Assembly: GCF_000427805.1 (NCBI RefSeq)
Contig: NZ_KE386588.1
Span: 197,444 to 261,443, forward strand
Length of the DNA stretch: 64,000 nucleotides
Direction of reading: 5' to 3'
Source of the DNA: Budvicia aquatica DSM 5075 = ATCC 35567
GTDB lineage: Bacteria > Pseudomonadota > Gammaproteobacteria > Enterobacterales > Enterobacteriaceae
Shown in pieces: positions 9,702 to 20,853 of this stretch. A program made the translations under genes and the position numbers. The number at the start of each line of letters is the position of its first letter. Within the stretch, counting starts at the first letter, position 1. The notes beneath the pieces are model-generated. The model was given only the letters and a program-made list of their open reading frames with translations. It was not told the origin of the DNA and did not search any database.

Positions 9702-11480
9702 ATGAATGATCTTCTTCTGCTATTAGTTATTATTCTCTTTGTTGCCGCCATTGCCGTTACTCTGTCTAAAAAAGTCGGATTAGGCTCCATTCTTGGTTTA
9801 CTCATTACCGGTGTGATTATTGGCCCTCATACTCCCGGCCAGGTTATCCTGAAGGAGCACGTTGGTCAGATACTTCATTTCTCTGAATTTGGTATTGTAC
9901 TGTTACTCTTTATCATTGGTCTGGAAATGCAGCCCAAGCGGCTTTGGGCCATGCGTAAAGTGGTATTTGGTCTGGGTTCCTGGCAGATATTACTCAGCGG
10001 TGCCGCCATTGGCGGTTATTTCTACCTGTTCAGTAGCAATGTGAATGCCGCGATTATCATCGGGTTAACCTTAGCACTATCCTCTACCGCGTTTGTTATT
10101 CAAATACTTCAGGAACATAACGAATTCTCCAGTGAACACGGCAAAATTGGTTTTGCTATCTTGCTTATGCAGGATCTGGCTATTGTGCCGCTGCTGGCTT
10201 TAGTCCCTCTGCTTTCCGATAAGATTGCCGTTTTACCCGATGACTCACCGATGTGGATGCAGACTATTTCGGTTATCGGGGCGCTTTTATTAGTTATTGC
10301 CTTTGGCCGTATCGTGGTGCCGTGGGTATTAAACCGCATGGCAAAAAATGGCTATCGTGAAAGTTTTGCCCTGTTTGTGATGTTTGCCGTTATGCTTGCT
10401 GCCTACGTAATGGACCACTTTGGGCTATCGATGGCCCTTGGTGCCTTTATTATGGGCATGATGCTTTCAACGTCTAAATACGGCTTTCAGATTCATGCCA
10501 GCGTCGAGTCAGCAAAAAGCCTGTTGATGAGTATCTTCTTTATTTCGGTGGGCATGTCTATCGATTTTGTCACCTTGGCACAGACTCCGTTCCTGTTTGC
10601 CATGCACGTGACCGTTGTGCTGGCAATTAAAATAGCCGTGCTGTTTATACTATCGTTGCTATTTGGTGCATCAAAAGAAGCCTCAACGAAAATTGCCTTC
10701 CTGTTGTGTCAGGGTGGTGAGTTTGGCTTTGTATTATTTGGCGTCGCTAAGGCCTTCGGCGTGATCGATGACGCGACATTTATTATGGGTATCGGCGTTA
10801 TCTCTGTCAGCATGGCCTTTACGCCAAGCCTGTATGCCTTCGGCTGCAACCTGACGAAAAGAAACGCCAAGTCTGATATTGACCCGACGCTGACTCCGCA
10901 AGATATGGCCCACAGTGCCAAAGTGGTGGTAGCTGGTTATGGTGATACCGGCTATGTTCTGGCTCAAATGCTGCAAGACTCTGCGATTCCGCATATCGTG
11001 ATTGAAAAGAATCCAGAAGTGGTGAAAAAGGCCCAAAAAGCAGGAATTCCGGCTTACTTTGGCGATATTACCGATCCTAAACTACTCAATGTGATTGGGG
11101 TTGAGCAAGCTCAGATGGTGATTGTTTCTATCGATCACAGTGCCAGCGCTCTGCGAGCAGTTTCTACCCTGCGAACGCTTTACCCGATGCTAAAAATATT
11201 AGCCCGGGTTTTAGACCTTGAACTGAAAGATAAATTAATTGAGGCCGGCGCTAACTGGGTGGTAGTTGAAACCTTAGAAAGTAGCTTACATATTGGTGCC
11301 GAAGCGCTGAAAGTCTTGGGGGTTGCAGACGATCAGGTTTCAGAGCTCGTCGATTCATTACGTAAAGATGAATCGATGTCATCCTCTGCTGAATCTGAAG
11401 AGCAAGATGAAACTCAGGATGAAAGTCAGGATGATGTTCAACAAGATGATTTTACCGACCATAAACCGGCGGTGGCTTAA
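9702..11480 (+). CDS. Kef-type monovalent cation:proton antiporter (CPA2 family)
   Basis: A 592-residue protein with 12-13 membrane helices (about residues 1-385) of the Na+/H+ exchanger fold, followed by a RCK/TrkA-N domain (about 405-525). The latter has a GYGDTG nucleotide-binding loop and an acidic residue (IEKN) at the end of the second strand. The last 35 residues are almost all Asp, Glu, Gln and Ser. Potassium efflux linked to proton uptake is the family role. KefB and KefC are relatives, but I cannot assign one. The ATG at 9702 is preferred over the in-frame GTG at 9684 because a Shine-Dalgarno sits between them. Confidence 0.9.
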   Translation: MNDLLLLLVIILFVAAIAVTLSKKVGLGSILGLLITGVIIGPHTPGQVILKEHVGQILHFSEFGIVLLLFIIGLEMQPKRLWAMRKVVFGLGSWQILLSGAAIGGYFYLFSSNVNAAIIIGLTLALSSTAFVIQILQEHNEFSSEHGKIGFAILLMQDLAIVPLLALVPLLSDKIAVLPDDSPMWMQTISVIGALLLVIAFGRIVVPWVLNRMAKNGYRESFALFVMFAVMLAAYVMDHFGLSMALGAFIMGMMLSTSKYGFQIHASVESAKSLLMSIFFISVGMSIDFVTLAQTPFLFAMHVTVVLAIKIAVLFILSLLFGASKEASTKIAFLLCQGGEFGFVLFGVAKAFGVIDDATFIMGIGVISVSMAFTPSLYAFGCNLTKRNAKSDIDPTLTPQDMAHSAKVVVAGYGDTGYVLAQMLQDSAIPHIVIEKNPEVVKKAQKAGIPAYFGDITDPKLLNVIGVEQAQMVIVSIDHSASALRAVSTLRTLYPMLKILARVLDLELKDKLIEAGANWVVVETLESSLHIGAEALKVLGVADDQVSELVDSLRKDESMSSSAESEEQDETQDESQDDVQQDDFTDHKPAVA

Positions 11481-11495
11481 GCTTAGATAGCGAAC

Positions 11496-11530
11496 AAGAA
11501 GGGCGCCAATAGGCGCCCTTCTTATTTTTA
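11496..11530 (+). terminator. Intrinsic terminator of the antiporter gene
   Basis: Perfect 12-bp stem AAGAAGGGCGCC/GGCGCCCTTCTT with AATA loop, followed by ATTTTTA on the plus strand. It lies 16 bp after the antiporter stop and 15 bp before the end of the convergent der gene. Confidence 0.92.
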
Positions 11531-11544
11531 AGTCTAAGGTAGCC

Positions 11545-13008
11545 CTATTTCCGGCCCTTAATGTGCTGCATCAGACGCTTACGTTTACGCTGCTGGCTTT
11601 GGGTCAGTTGATTGCTTCGGCCAGAGAACGGGTTATCCCCTTCCTTAAACTGAATACGAATCGGTGTTCCCATTACTTCTAATGAACGGCGGAAATAGTT
11701 CATCAGATAACGCTTGTAGGAGTCTGGTAAATCTTTTACCTGATTACCGTGAATAACCACTATCGGCGGATTATAACCACCGGCATGGGCGTATTTCAGC
11801 TTAACCCGACGGCCGCGAACCAGCGGTGGCTGGTGATCGTCCTGCGCCATTTGCATGATTCTGGTCAGCATTGACGTGCTTACACGATGAGTTGCACAGC
11901 GATAGGCTTCCTGAACTGATTCAAACAGGTTACCGACACCGCTGCCGTGCAGAGCAGAAATAAAGTGCACCCGGGCAAAATCGACAAAGCCCAGACGCAG
12001 GTCCAGCGCTTCTTTAACCTGCTCTTTAATTTCCTGGCTTAGCCCGTCCCATTTATTCACGGCAATTACCAGTGAGCGCCCACTATTCAGAATAAAACCT
12101 AACAGAGATAAATCCTGATCGGAAATACCTTCACGGGCATCGATTACCAGTAGCACTACGTTGGCATCTTCAATCGCCTGTAGCGTTTTAATCACTGAGA
12201 ACTTCTCAACGGTTTCAGTTACCCGCGCACGCTTACGTACGCCGGCAGTATCAATAAGTATGTACTCACGTTCATCTCGCTGCATCGGGATATAGATACT
12301 ATCCCGCGTGGTACCCGGCATGTCATAAACAACAACCCGGTCTTCCCCTAATATACGGTTGGTCAGCGTTGACTTGCCCACGTTAGGGCGACCGACAATC
12401 GCCAGCTTAATCGGTAAATTTTCTAAATAAGAAGTGTCTTCGACGGCATCTTCATCCGGCAGCTCTTCTTCAGCCTCATCACCCCAAGCATCGTCGGCAT
12501 CTTCATCGATTTCTTCTTCAATAGCCGGGCCTAATACTTGTTCAATCAGCGAGGTCACACCACGTCCGTGAGACGCAGCGATCGGGTGAACCTCACCCAA
12601 ACCTAATGAATAGAAATCAGCAACCGCGGTATCCGGATCCAGACCATCCGTTTTATTAGCGACTAAGAACGTCGCCTTTTCACGCATGCGAAGATGTTGT
12701 GCAATACCTTGGTCTGCGGCCATTAACCCGGCACGAGCATCGACCATAAATAACACAACGTCTGCTTCTTCGATGGCCAGCAAGGACTGCCCGGCCATAC
12801 GAGTTTCAACGCCATCTTCCGTGCCATCGATACCACCGGTATCAATAACAATAAATTCATGTCCGGCAGCTTCAGCTCTGCCGTACTTACGATCGCGGGT
12901 TAGCCCTGGAAAATCAGCAACCAATGCATCACGAGTACGCGTTAAGCGGTTAAATAGCGTGGACTTACCCACGTTCGGACGCCCGACCAGCGCGATAACA
13001 GGTATCAT
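11545..13008 (-). CDS. der: Ribosome-assembly GTPase Der (EngA)
   Basis: Essential double-G-domain GTPase that acts in 50S subunit maturation. At 487 residues it is near the E. coli length (490). Two Walker A motifs GRPNVGKST occur near residues 9 and 210, each with its own DTGG/DTAG and NKxDG motifs. An acidic linker (about 165-195) separates the G domains, and a KH-like domain and basic tail ([10 protein letters not shown]) end the protein. It is last in the rlmN-to-der gene series. Confidence 0.98.
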   Translation of the reverse strand: MIPVIALVGRPNVGKSTLFNRLTRTRDALVADFPGLTRDRKYGRAEAAGHEFIVIDTGGIDGTEDGVETRMAGQSLLAIEEADVVLFMVDARAGLMAADQGIAQHLRMREKATFLVANKTDGLDPDTAVADFYSLGLGEVHPIAASHGRGVTSLIEQVLGPAIEEEIDEDADDAWGDEAEEELPDEDAVEDTSYLENLPIKLAIVGRPNVGKSTLTNRILGEDRVVVYDMPGTTRDSIYIPMQRDEREYILIDTAGVRKRARVTETVEKFSVIKTLQAIEDANVVLLVIDAREGISDQDLSLLGFILNSGRSLVIAVNKWDGLSQEIKEQVKEALDLRLGFVDFARVHFISALHGSGVGNLFESVQEAYRCATHRVSTSMLTRIMQMAQDDHQPPLVRGRRVKLKYAHAGGYNPPIVVIHGNQVKDLPDSYKRYLMNYFRRSLEVMGTPIRIQFKEGDNPFSGRSNQLTQSQQRKRKRLMQHIKGRK

Positions 13009-13086
13009 TGTTGAAGCCTCTTTCTTTTATAACTCTATGATTTTATGCTGAATATCGAGTTTTTATAATCAGCTTTATATAAGACG

Positions 13087-13115
13087 AAACGGCCCCTGAT
13101 GTCAGGAGCCGTTTT
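13087..13115 (-). terminator. Hairpin between bamB and der (attenuator or terminator)
   Basis: Stem AACGGC.CCTGA/TCAGG.GCCGTT with one mismatch, in the 160-bp bamB-der gap. The U-tract is only three residues on the minus strand. It may reduce read-through from bamB into der rather than stop it. Confidence 0.55.
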
Positions 13116-13168
13116 AAACGAACATAGTTGAAAACTAAATCATTATGTTCGCCTGATAAACTAAAGCC

Positions 13169-14350
13169 TTAGCGGGTGAAAGAATAAACGTAACCACCGC
13201 GAGCCTGAATTACCAGTCTGTCACCCGCTACGATTGGGGATGATAAGAAACCATCGCCATCAACCTTGTGCTGAGCAACAAAATAACCGCTTGCGCTGTC
13301 CATCCAGTGTAAGTAGCCCTCGGCATCACCAACAACGACGTAGCCATTAAAAATAACCGGAGCCGTTAATCCGCGGTGTAACAGATCGCTCTGAGTCCAC
13401 AGAATGGCGCCACCGTTAATATCTAATGCGACTACGCGATCGTTTTGATCGACCAGATAGATCTTGCCGGAATCAATAAAGAAGTCGTTGACTGACCCCA
13501 TATCTCTTTTCCATAAAATCTGGCCTGAACGCAGATCTAACGCGGTAAAACTACCGTTATAACCAATGGCATAAATAACGTTATCTAAAATGATCGGTGT
13601 ACTATCAACGTCAGATAGGCGATCTATTTCAGTCGCGCCGCTTGGCTGAGAAATTCTTTGCTGCCAGATTAATTGGCCTTGGTCTAGCAGAACAGCATTC
13701 ACACGGCCATTATCACCACCAACTACTGCTGCACCATGTGCAGTTGCAGGGGCTGATTCACCGCGCAGAGAAAGCAGTGGCATATCTAAGTTAGCCGTCC
13801 ACTTGATAGAGCCGTCTTCTACATTTAAGCCCTGTAGCATGCCGTTAGTGGTATGAATTAGCACTAAGCCACCGTCAACAACCGGGCGAGACATTGCTTC
13901 ACCGGCAACGGTCGTTTTCCACGCGATAGAACCATCATCTTTGTTTAACGCATAAACGATCGCATTTTCACTGCCAACGTAGACATGGTTACCCGCTGCG
14001 GTTACACCGCCGGATAACATGGCTGATTTCGTTGAAGAAAAGAAATAGTTTTTATCAACGACGTTGGTTTTCCAGATTTGCTTACCGGTATCTGCATCCA
14101 TCGCTTTAACCATGCCGTCACGATCTGCCGCATAAATACGGCCATCTTGCCAGCTTGGGCGTAAATGAGAATAATATTCACCGATACCACTACCAACCGA
14201 AGTACTCCAAACTTTATTCGGAGAAAATTGGTTATCAACTTTCGGCAGCGGAGACATCTTCACTACGTCTTCTTCACCACCAAACAGCGAACAGCCACTC
14301 AGCATCGTTACAGAAAGCAATCCTACGCAAAAAATCCTACGTAATTTCAT
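13169..14350 (-). CDS. bamB: Outer-membrane assembly lipoprotein BamB
   Basis: Lipoprotein of the BAM complex that folds outer-membrane beta-barrels. The 393-residue protein (E. coli 392) has a lipobox LSGC with the lipidated Cys at residue 20. Seven to eight PQQ-like beta-propeller blades follow, with repeated GxIxWK/W motifs (such as DGSIAWK, DGSIKW and SGQILWK). It begins 10 bp after the end of yfgM on the same strand, as in E. coli. Confidence 0.97.
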   Translation of the reverse strand: MKLRRIFCVGLLSVTMLSGCSLFGGEEDVVKMSPLPKVDNQFSPNKVWSTSVGSGIGEYYSHLRPSWQDGRIYAADRDGMVKAMDADTGKQIWKTNVVDKNYFFSSTKSAMLSGGVTAAGNHVYVGSENAIVYALNKDDGSIAWKTTVAGEAMSRPVVDGGLVLIHTTNGMLQGLNVEDGSIKWTANLDMPLLSLRGESAPATAHGAAVVGGDNGRVNAVLLDQGQLIWQQRISQPSGATEIDRLSDVDSTPIILDNVIYAIGYNGSFTALDLRSGQILWKRDMGSVNDFFIDSGKIYLVDQNDRVVALDINGGAILWTQSDLLHRGLTAPVIFNGYVVVGDAEGYLHWMDSASGYFVAQHKVDGDGFLSSPIVAGDRLVIQARGGYVYSFTR

Positions 14351-14360
14351 TCAAGTCCCC

Positions 14361-14966
14361 TTAAGCGGCCAGATTATTCAGTTTTATACGCAGTAATTCT
14401 TTCAGTACCGGTGAAGGATCGGCTTCAGAGGCTTGGCTATAAGCTTCTCGAGCCCCTTTGATATCACCTTTTTCTGCCAGCACGTCGCCACGAATGGCCT
14501 GCGCCTGAGCGAACCAACCACCTTTTTGTACGCTATCCAGCGTTTTTAGTGCTTCATCATACTGCTTTTCTTGCAGTTGAATGCGCGCTAAACGCAGATT
14601 GATCGTTGGCAACAAGTTGTCGTCTTTAGTGTGGCTCTGGGCCCATAACAACTGCTGTTTCGCTTTAGCAAAATCGCCTTTATCAACAGCTTCCTGAGCC
14701 ATCTTCATCGCAGCAAAAACACCATAGGTGTTGTCATTAGCTTGAATGAAAGCTTCAAGATTAGCCGTGTTATCACTGTGCACAATAGCCTGATCGAAAG
14801 ACATTGATATAACGGCAGATGTCTGCTGCTCATGAGACTGCCAATAGCGCCAGCCAAATAAAGCACCAATACCTAATACAACCCCGACAACCATCGCTTT
14901 TCCGTTATCACGGAAAAAGCTGCGCACCGCATCTAGCTGTTCGTCTTCATTATTATAGATTTCCAC
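14361..14966 (-). CDS. yfgM: YfgM, inner-membrane ancillary SecYEG translocon protein
   Basis: A 201-residue single-span membrane protein: short cytoplasmic N-terminus, one membrane helix at about residues 24-42, then a periplasmic TPR-like domain. E. coli YfgM (206 aa) binds the SecYEG translocon with PpiD and links it to periplasmic chaperones. The N-terminal EDEQLDAVRSFFRDNGK is conserved in the family. Spacing to hisS (15 bp) and bamB (10 bp) indicates one operon. Confidence 0.95.
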   Translation of the reverse strand: MEIYNNEDEQLDAVRSFFRDNGKAMVVGVVLGIGALFGWRYWQSHEQQTSAVISMSFDQAIVHSDNTANLEAFIQANDNTYGVFAAMKMAQEAVDKGDFAKAKQQLLWAQSHTKDDNLLPTINLRLARIQLQEKQYDEALKTLDSVQKGGWFAQAQAIRGDVLAEKGDIKGAREAYSQASEADPSPVLKELLRIKLNNLAA

Positions 14967-14981
14967 GGTGTCCCTCTTAAA

Positions 14982-16271
14982 TTAACCGATCAATGTTGCT
15001 AAATACGTGGCTGCTTCAGCTTGAGCCAGCGTCTGTTGTTCACCATTACGCAAGTCTTTTACTACAACCTGACCCGCAGCAACTTCATTTTCACCCATGA
15101 CTAATGCGATGTTTGCACCCCACTTATCAGCACGGGAAAATTGCTTCTTAAAGTTCCCACCGCCGTAATTAGTCATCAAACGTAACTTAGGCAAGGTATC
15201 TCGCAGGTTTTCTGCCAGTTGCATTGCTGCTATCTGGGTTCCTTCACCTGATGAAATCAGGTAAACATCAACGATTTTATCTGCCTGAAAATCTGGATTA
15301 ACCGCCTGAACTAATAGCACTAAGCGCTCAAGCCCCATCGCAAATCCTACGCCTGAAGTAGGATGACCGCCAAGTTGCTCAACCAGCCCATCATAACGAC
15401 CACCAGCACAAACAGTACCCTGCGCACCTAAGCTGGTCGTTACCCATTCAAATACAGTCCGGTTATAATAGTCCAAGCCGCGGACTAAACGTGGGTTAAT
15501 CTTATATCCGATACCCGCACTGTCTAAAAACTTGCACAGGCCCGCAAAGTGAGCTTTTGACTCTTCATCCAAATAATCAGGAAGCGTTGGAGCATCGTTA
15601 AGTAATATCTGAACATCTGGATTTTTAGAATCAAGTACCCGCAACGGATTGGTATACATCCGGCGCTTACAGTCTTCGTCCAGTTTATCTTTATACTGTT
15701 CCAGATAGGCGGTTAATGCCTCTTTGTATTTTGCTCTGGCATCGAGTGAACCGATAGAATTCAGCTCTAAAGTCACATGCTCTGCAATACCCAACTCACG
15801 CCACCAGCGTGCAGTCAGCATAATCAGTTCGGCATCAATATCCGGTCCCTGTAGACCAAACACTTCGGCACCCATTTGATGAAATTGGCGATACCGGCCT
15901 TTCTGCGGGCGCTCATGGCGGAACATGGGTCCTAAGTACCAAAGACGTTGTTCTTGATTATAAAGAAGACCACGCTCAATTCCAGCGCGAACGCAACCAG
16001 CGGTACCTTCCGGGCGCATCGTGAGTGATGTCACCTCTTCACCATCGCGTTCACGATCGTTAAAGGTATACATTTCTTTCTCTACAACATCAGTAACTTC
16101 ACCAATGGCTCGCTTAAATAATGGCGTTTGTTCAAGAACTGGCGTACGGATCTCACTATATCCATAAGACTCTACGACACGCTTAATGATTTCTTCTACT
16201 CGTTGCCATATTCCCGTATCTTTTGGCAGGTAATCATTCATGCCACGTACAGATTGAATTTTCTTTGACAC
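14982..16271 (-). CDS. hisS: Histidyl-tRNA synthetase
   Basis: Class II aminoacyl-tRNA synthetase that charges tRNA-His; cytoplasmic dimer. At 429 residues it has the normal length (E. coli 424). It starts [16 protein letters not shown] and has class II motif 2 ([16 protein letters not shown]), the histidine-A motif [15 protein letters not shown] and motif 3 ([11 protein letters not shown]). The anticodon-binding domain forms the last about 100 residues. Confidence 0.98.
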   Translation of the reverse strand: MSKKIQSVRGMNDYLPKDTGIWQRVEEIIKRVVESYGYSEIRTPVLEQTPLFKRAIGEVTDVVEKEMYTFNDRERDGEEVTSLTMRPEGTAGCVRAGIERGLLYNQEQRLWYLGPMFRHERPQKGRYRQFHQMGAEVFGLQGPDIDAELIMLTARWWRELGIAEHVTLELNSIGSLDARAKYKEALTAYLEQYKDKLDEDCKRRMYTNPLRVLDSKNPDVQILLNDAPTLPDYLDEESKAHFAGLCKFLDSAGIGYKINPRLVRGLDYYNRTVFEWVTTSLGAQGTVCAGGRYDGLVEQLGGHPTSGVGFAMGLERLVLLVQAVNPDFQADKIVDVYLISSGEGTQIAAMQLAENLRDTLPKLRLMTNYGGGNFKKQFSRADKWGANIALVMGENEVAAGQVVVKDLRNGEQQTLAQAEAATYLATLIG

Positions 16272-16415
16272 GTCAATTCTCTATATCTTTAAAATTTTGC
16301 TGATTATAGGAGCTATACACACTCGACATCAACGTAAACAGGCAGTTGTTACACAGTAATACCGCCATAATAAGTCTTTTTTACTCTCAGCGTTCAATAT
16401 TACTGAGATTTAACA

Positions 16416-17531
16416 TTATTCCTGAGTGATATCGATACGCTTCGATTGATCCATCATTGATGCTCGGGCGCGAATTTTAGCCTCTAGCTGATCGATCATT
16501 TTATCATTATCAAAACGTTCTCTTTGCCTTTCACCGTCTTCATAAAAGCCACTCTTATTATGGCCACCGGTGACGCCGATATCAGAAACCAATGCCTCTC
16601 CCGGCCCGTTAACAACACAGCCAATAATGGAAACATCCATTGGAGTAATAATATCTTCAAGACGCTGTTCCAGCGCATTCACAGTGCCAATAACGTCAAA
16701 CTCTTGGCGGGAACAGGTCGGGCAGGCAATAAAGTTGATACCACGGGAACGAATACGTAACGCTTTTAAAATATCAAAGCCAACCTTCACTTCCTCTACC
16801 GGATCTGCAGCCAGTGAGATACGTAATGTATCACCGATACCTTCTGCCAGCAGCATGCCTAAACCGATAGCCGATTTAACCGAACCACTTCGTGCCCCGC
16901 CGGCCTCAGTGATACCCAGATGTAAAGGCTGGATAATTTGTTTAGCGAGTAAACGATAAGACTGGACGGCAAGAAACACATCCGAGGCTTTAACGCTCAC
17001 TTTGAAATTATCAAAATTCAGGCGGTCAAGAATCTCTACGTGGCGCAGCGCTGACTCCACTAAAGCTTCCGGCGTAGGTTCACCGTATTTCTCCTGGATA
17101 TCTTTTTCCAGCGAGCCGCCATTGATACCAATCCGAATTGGAATATTTTTATCTCGGGCACATTCAACAACCGCCCGAATACGATCTTCTCGGCCGATAT
17201 TGCCGGGATTGATACGTAAACAATCCACGCCGTATTCAGCAACCTGTAACGCAATACGATAGTCAAAATGAATATCGGCGACTAAAGGTACGGAGACACG
17301 CTGCTTAATAAGTTTAAATGACTCAGCTGCTTCCATTGTCGGAACAGAAACCCGCACAATATCAACCCCAACGCGTTGCAGAGCTTCAATCTGCTTAACC
17401 GTTGCATCAACATCAGTGGTTTTAGTGTTAGTCATTGATTGAACGGCAATAGGCGCGCCATCACCGATAGGTACATTACCGACATAAATACGTTTTGATT
17501 GACGACGAACTATCGGCGTTTCGCTATGCAT
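16416..17531 (-). CDS. ispG: 4-hydroxy-3-methylbut-2-en-1-yl diphosphate synthase (flavodoxin)
   Basis: [4Fe-4S] enzyme of the MEP isoprenoid pathway that reduces MEcPP to HMBPP. At 371 residues (E. coli 372) it has a TIM-barrel first half and the cluster ligands in the CPTC pair of ACPTCSRQ and in [10 protein letters not shown] (third Cys plus catalytic Glu). It starts [19 protein letters not shown]. It lies 48 bp after rodZ and 144 bp before hisS in transcription order. Confidence 0.98.
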   Translation of the reverse strand: MHSETPIVRRQSKRIYVGNVPIGDGAPIAVQSMTNTKTTDVDATVKQIEALQRVGVDIVRVSVPTMEAAESFKLIKQRVSVPLVADIHFDYRIALQVAEYGVDCLRINPGNIGREDRIRAVVECARDKNIPIRIGINGGSLEKDIQEKYGEPTPEALVESALRHVEILDRLNFDNFKVSVKASDVFLAVQSYRLLAKQIIQPLHLGITEAGGARSGSVKSAIGLGMLLAEGIGDTLRISLAADPVEEVKVGFDILKALRIRSRGINFIACPTCSRQEFDVIGTVNALEQRLEDIITPMDVSIIGCVVNGPGEALVSDIGVTGGHNKSGFYEDGERQRERFDNDKMIDQLEAKIRARASMMDQSKRIDITQE

Positions 17532-17579
17532 TATAAAAACTCCACAATAACAATCACGGCAGAATAGAGATTGTTCACT

Positions 17580-18500
17580 TTATTCAGCCGCTAACGTCAG
17601 GCGAGCAGTCCGATTCGCATTTTTATACTGAGTCAAATCTACTTGTTTGCCTTTATACACAATATCAACTCCGGCTGGGGCACCTAGCTTAACGCGGTAA
17701 GGTGCCTGCCCGGTCAGTGACATTTTGCCACCTTTGCGTTGCAGTCCGCTATAGAGATTTTTACCTCTGGCGTCGATAACCTCAACCCAACAGTCCGCCG
17801 TGAATGTCATATTAATGTCATTCGAGTCAGTGGCCATTACCGCGGTTTCTCTGCCGCTAGAGGCTTCATTCTCTGCAATTTGAGCCGCAACAGCCTGTTC
17901 CAGCGTTGGCGTTCCCTGAACGGCATTTGACGATGTGTTATTGGTAGGTAAAACGTTTTGAGTTGGCGATGTGCCTGGAGCAGGATCGCTACCGGTAGGC
18001 TGCCCGGTAGTTTCTGGCTGTTGCTGCTGAGCCGGAATAGCAATCTGATTTTGCTCTGAAGCGGATGTCATCTCATTTTGTTGAGCTTTGTGGTTCTCCC
18101 ACCACCATGCGCCAGTCAGCCCCAGAACCACAAACAGTATCATCCAGGTGAACATCATTAACCAGCGGTCGAGTTTCTTACGCGGTTTTCCTAGCGTAAA
18201 TCCTTTAATCCGGTTGGATTCAACAATATTCTTATCACCAAGAACGCTGGGTAATAGTGCAATCAGTTCTTCTTCAGGAACCTGAACCAATTTGGCATAA
18301 GAACGGATATAACCGCGAATGAACGTCGGAGCTAAGCCCAAAGGATTCAATCCCTCTTCAAGCTCACGAACCGTAGTAACCTTTAAACGCAGTTGTTCAG
18401 CCACGACTTGTTGACTGAGATTTAATGATTCTCTGGCTTCGCCGAGTCGGCGCCCGATTTCAGCCAGCGGGGTTAGTTCTTTAGGTGCATCAATATTCAT
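17580..18500 (-). CDS. rodZ: Cytoskeleton protein RodZ
   Basis: Bitopic protein that links MreB to the elongation machinery and sets rod shape. It has an N-terminal helix-turn-helix (about residues 15-80), a basic juxtamembrane stretch (PRKKLDR), a membrane helix at about 112-133, a Gln/Pro/Thr-rich periplasmic linker and a C-terminal beta domain. At 306 residues it is shorter than E. coli RodZ (337), with the difference in the linker. Its start overlaps the pilW end by 11 bp, which implies translational coupling. Confidence 0.95.
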   Translation of the reverse strand: MNIDAPKELTPLAEIGRRLGEARESLNLSQQVVAEQLRLKVTTVRELEEGLNPLGLAPTFIRGYIRSYAKLVQVPEEELIALLPSVLGDKNIVESNRIKGFTLGKPRKKLDRWLMMFTWMILFVVLGLTGAWWWENHKAQQNEMTSASEQNQIAIPAQQQQPETTGQPTGSDPAPGTSPTQNVLPTNNTSSNAVQGTPTLEQAVAAQIAENEASSGRETAVMATDSNDINMTFTADCWVEVIDARGKNLYSGLQRKGGKMSLTGQAPYRVKLGAPAGVDIVYKGKQVDLTQYKNANRTARLTLAAE

Positions 18501-19242
18501 GAGCTAGGAATAATTGGTATTGTTTTGACTGTGAAAAATCTTGCGCTAGTAGTTGACCATAACGTTGTACGTCATTTAAACGACTTTCTAACGCAGCAAA
18601 TTGAATCTGCATCCATAAACTTTCGGCGCTGTCCGGCAAGGTATCTTGGTAGCTGTTTAACAAAGCCATCGCCTCCGCGCGTTGATCACGCTGATAATAT
18701 TCAGTTGCTGTTCTTAACAAGCGCGCCCCTTTTTGTGGATCTTGCTTTAATGCCCGGCTCAGTGTCTCGGTTGCCCGTTCAAACTGCCCGGCCTTTAACA
18801 AACAATAGCCTGAATTCTCAAAGCTATCGGCTATTTTTTCGGAATTTTGTAATTTAACGGCATCATCAAAATAGGCTAAGGCTGATTCATACTGCCCTAA
18901 GCTACAGAGAAAGACACCGTAATTATTCATTACGTCGCCATTATCTGGCGCTAACGCTAAAGCCTGTTGGAAACGGCTCTCGGCAAAATCATTCTCACCG
19001 ATGCTCTGCTGATATATCGCCATGCCCAACTGTGTTCGGTAATCTTTTGGCGCATAACTTACGGCACGTTCAAGATTGCTCCGCGCAGCACGCATATCAC
19101 CATCGCTAAAATAGGCCATGCCTAAAGCAAGACGCGCCTGAGCAGCCTTACTTTTATCAACCGCGTTGTCACCTGATAAATGGCTATTACAACCCACTAA
19201 ACTACTGATGACTAACAATACCGGTAGCAATACCTTTTGCAT
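18490..19242 (-). CDS. pilW: Type IV pilus biogenesis/stability lipoprotein PilW (PilF-type TPR)
   Basis: A 250-residue TPR lipoprotein. From the ATG at 19242 it has a signal peptide with lipobox LVGC (Cys18), followed by about six TPR units. The PilW/PilF family helps secretin assembly in type IV pili. No other pilus gene is visible nearby; pilW in the rlmN-rodZ gap is common in enterics such as Yersinia. An upstream in-frame start at 19278 would put twelve residues before the signal peptide and is less likely. A GGGAAGA Shine-Dalgarno supports 19242. Confidence 0.9.
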   Translation of the reverse strand: MQKVLLPVLLVISSLVGCNSHLSGDNAVDKSKAAQARLALGMAYFSDGDMRAARSNLERAVSYAPKDYRTQLGMAIYQQSIGENDFAESRFQQALALAPDNGDVMNNYGVFLCSLGQYESALAYFDDAVKLQNSEKIADSFENSGYCLLKAGQFERATETLSRALKQDPQKGARLLRTATEYYQRDQRAEAMALLNSYQDTLPDSAESLWMQIQFAALESRLNDVQRYGQLLAQDFSQSKQYQLFLAHEY

Positions 19243-19343
19243 CAGACTTATCTTCCCTGCCTGTTGACGACGGGCCAAGGCGATACGTTATCAGAAGCGC
19301 TCTACGACAAAGAGATAGGCATCTAATTGTTACGCATCAGGTT

Positions 19344-20510
19344 TTAGACTTCTTTTATTACAATTGGTTCACCGTTCATTTTCTTTTTTAACGTTCTCTT
19401 AGTCCGATCAATAACATCGCCGGCTAACTGGCCACAGGCGGCATCGATGTCATCACCTCGGGTTTTACGCACAATAACGGTAAAACCATATTCCATAAGT
19501 ACTTTAGAAAAACGATCAACCCGACTATTAGAGCTACGCCCATAAGGGGCTCCGGGGAACGGATTCCATGGAATCAGGTTAATTTTGCAAGGTGTGTCTT
19601 TAAGACACTCCGCCAACTCATGTGCATGTTCAGTACCGTCATTAATATGGTCTAACATCACATACTCAACGGTAACACGCCCCTGATTCGCATTTGATTT
19701 ACTTAAATAACGGCGAACAGAAGAGAGAAATGTTTCGATATTATATTTACGATTGATCGGCACAATATCATCGCGAATCCGGTCATTTGGTGCATGCAAT
19801 GAAATCGCTAATGCTACATCGATCATATCGCCAAGTTTATCCAGTGCAGGAACCACACCAGAGGTCGATAAGGTTACCCGACGTTTAGATAAACCAAAGC
19901 CGAAGTCATCAAGCATAATTTCCATCGCAGGTACAACGTTGGTCAGGTTCAGCAGCGGTTCGCCCATTCCCATCATGACAACGTTAGTAATCGGGCGTTG
20001 TCCGGCCAGTCTGGATGGACCGATAATTTTAGCCGCGCGCCATACCTGACCAATAATCTCTGAAACCCGTAAATTGCGGTTAAAGCCTTGTTGGGCCGTA
20101 GAACAAAACTTACATTCCAGAGCACAGCCAACCTGCGATGATACACACAGCGTAGCCCGATCTTCTTCCGGAATATAAACGGTTTCAACCTGCTGATCGC
20201 CAACGGCAATAGCCCATTTGATGGTACCATCAGCGGAACGCTGTTCGGTCACCACTTCCGGTGCACGAATTTCTGCAATTTGCTGAAGCTTTGCCCGCAA
20301 GACCTTATTTATATCCGTCATTTGCTCAAAATCATCATAGCCAAAGTGATACATCCACTTCATTACCTGATCGGCACGAAATGGCTTTTCACCCAGTGAA
20401 GCAAAAAACTCACGCATTGCCTGACGATTAAGATCTAATAAATTAATTTTTTCTGATGGATTAGCAATTAAAATGCTGGCTTCAGATTGAGCAGAAACAT
20501 GTTCGGACAT
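19344..20510 (-). CDS. rlmN: Dual-specificity rRNA/tRNA methyltransferase RlmN
   Basis: Radical SAM enzyme that methylates C2 of A2503 in 23S rRNA and A37 in some tRNAs. At 388 residues (E. coli 384) it has the cluster motif CALECKFC, the [11 protein letters not shown] motif and the mechanistic Cys near the C-terminus in [12 protein letters not shown]. It heads the gene series running down to der. Confidence 0.98.
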   Translation of the reverse strand: MSEHVSAQSEASILIANPSEKINLLDLNRQAMREFFASLGEKPFRADQVMKWMYHFGYDDFEQMTDINKVLRAKLQQIAEIRAPEVVTEQRSADGTIKWAIAVGDQQVETVYIPEEDRATLCVSSQVGCALECKFCSTAQQGFNRNLRVSEIIGQVWRAAKIIGPSRLAGQRPITNVVMMGMGEPLLNLTNVVPAMEIMLDDFGFGLSKRRVTLSTSGVVPALDKLGDMIDVALAISLHAPNDRIRDDIVPINRKYNIETFLSSVRRYLSKSNANQGRVTVEYVMLDHINDGTEHAHELAECLKDTPCKINLIPWNPFPGAPYGRSSNSRVDRFSKVLMEYGFTVIVRKTRGDDIDAACGQLAGDVIDRTKRTLKKKMNGEPIVIKEV

Positions 20511-20807
20511 GGTAATAAAGGCCTCGTTGTTACACTTTATGGCGCTAGAAAATCTAGAGAATTAAAGGATGATAAAATTATACCTAACAAAAACCGCATT
20601 AAACTACGGCACACGGTGCATTGTACTGCTTTTAACACTAAGTTTCTATGCAGATAATCAGAGTTAAAAAATATTTATACCGACTCATAATTTAGCAATA
20701 ATAACTGAGTATTGTCTGGTTAGATGAAGATAAATGTAACGCTATCTTAATATCACTACGCCTTCGAATTTAATTACTGCCCAGATAAACCGCCTTCAGA
20801 GTTTACA
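20511..20807. other. Intergenic region between ndk terminator and rlmN start
   Basis: About 300 bp, A/T-rich, with no open frame of note. It should contain the promoter for rlmN (minus). No operator or repeat was recognised by eye. Confidence 0.5.
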
Positions 20808-20840
20808 AAAATATCATGGCCCGAAAAGGCCATGATATTT
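20808..20840 (-). terminator. Intrinsic terminator of ndk
   Basis: Perfect 13-bp stem AAATATCATGGCC/GGCCATGATATTT, followed on the minus strand by a T-rich run. It lies 14 bp after the ndk stop. Confidence 0.9.
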
Positions 20841-20853
20841 ACTGGTATTTAAC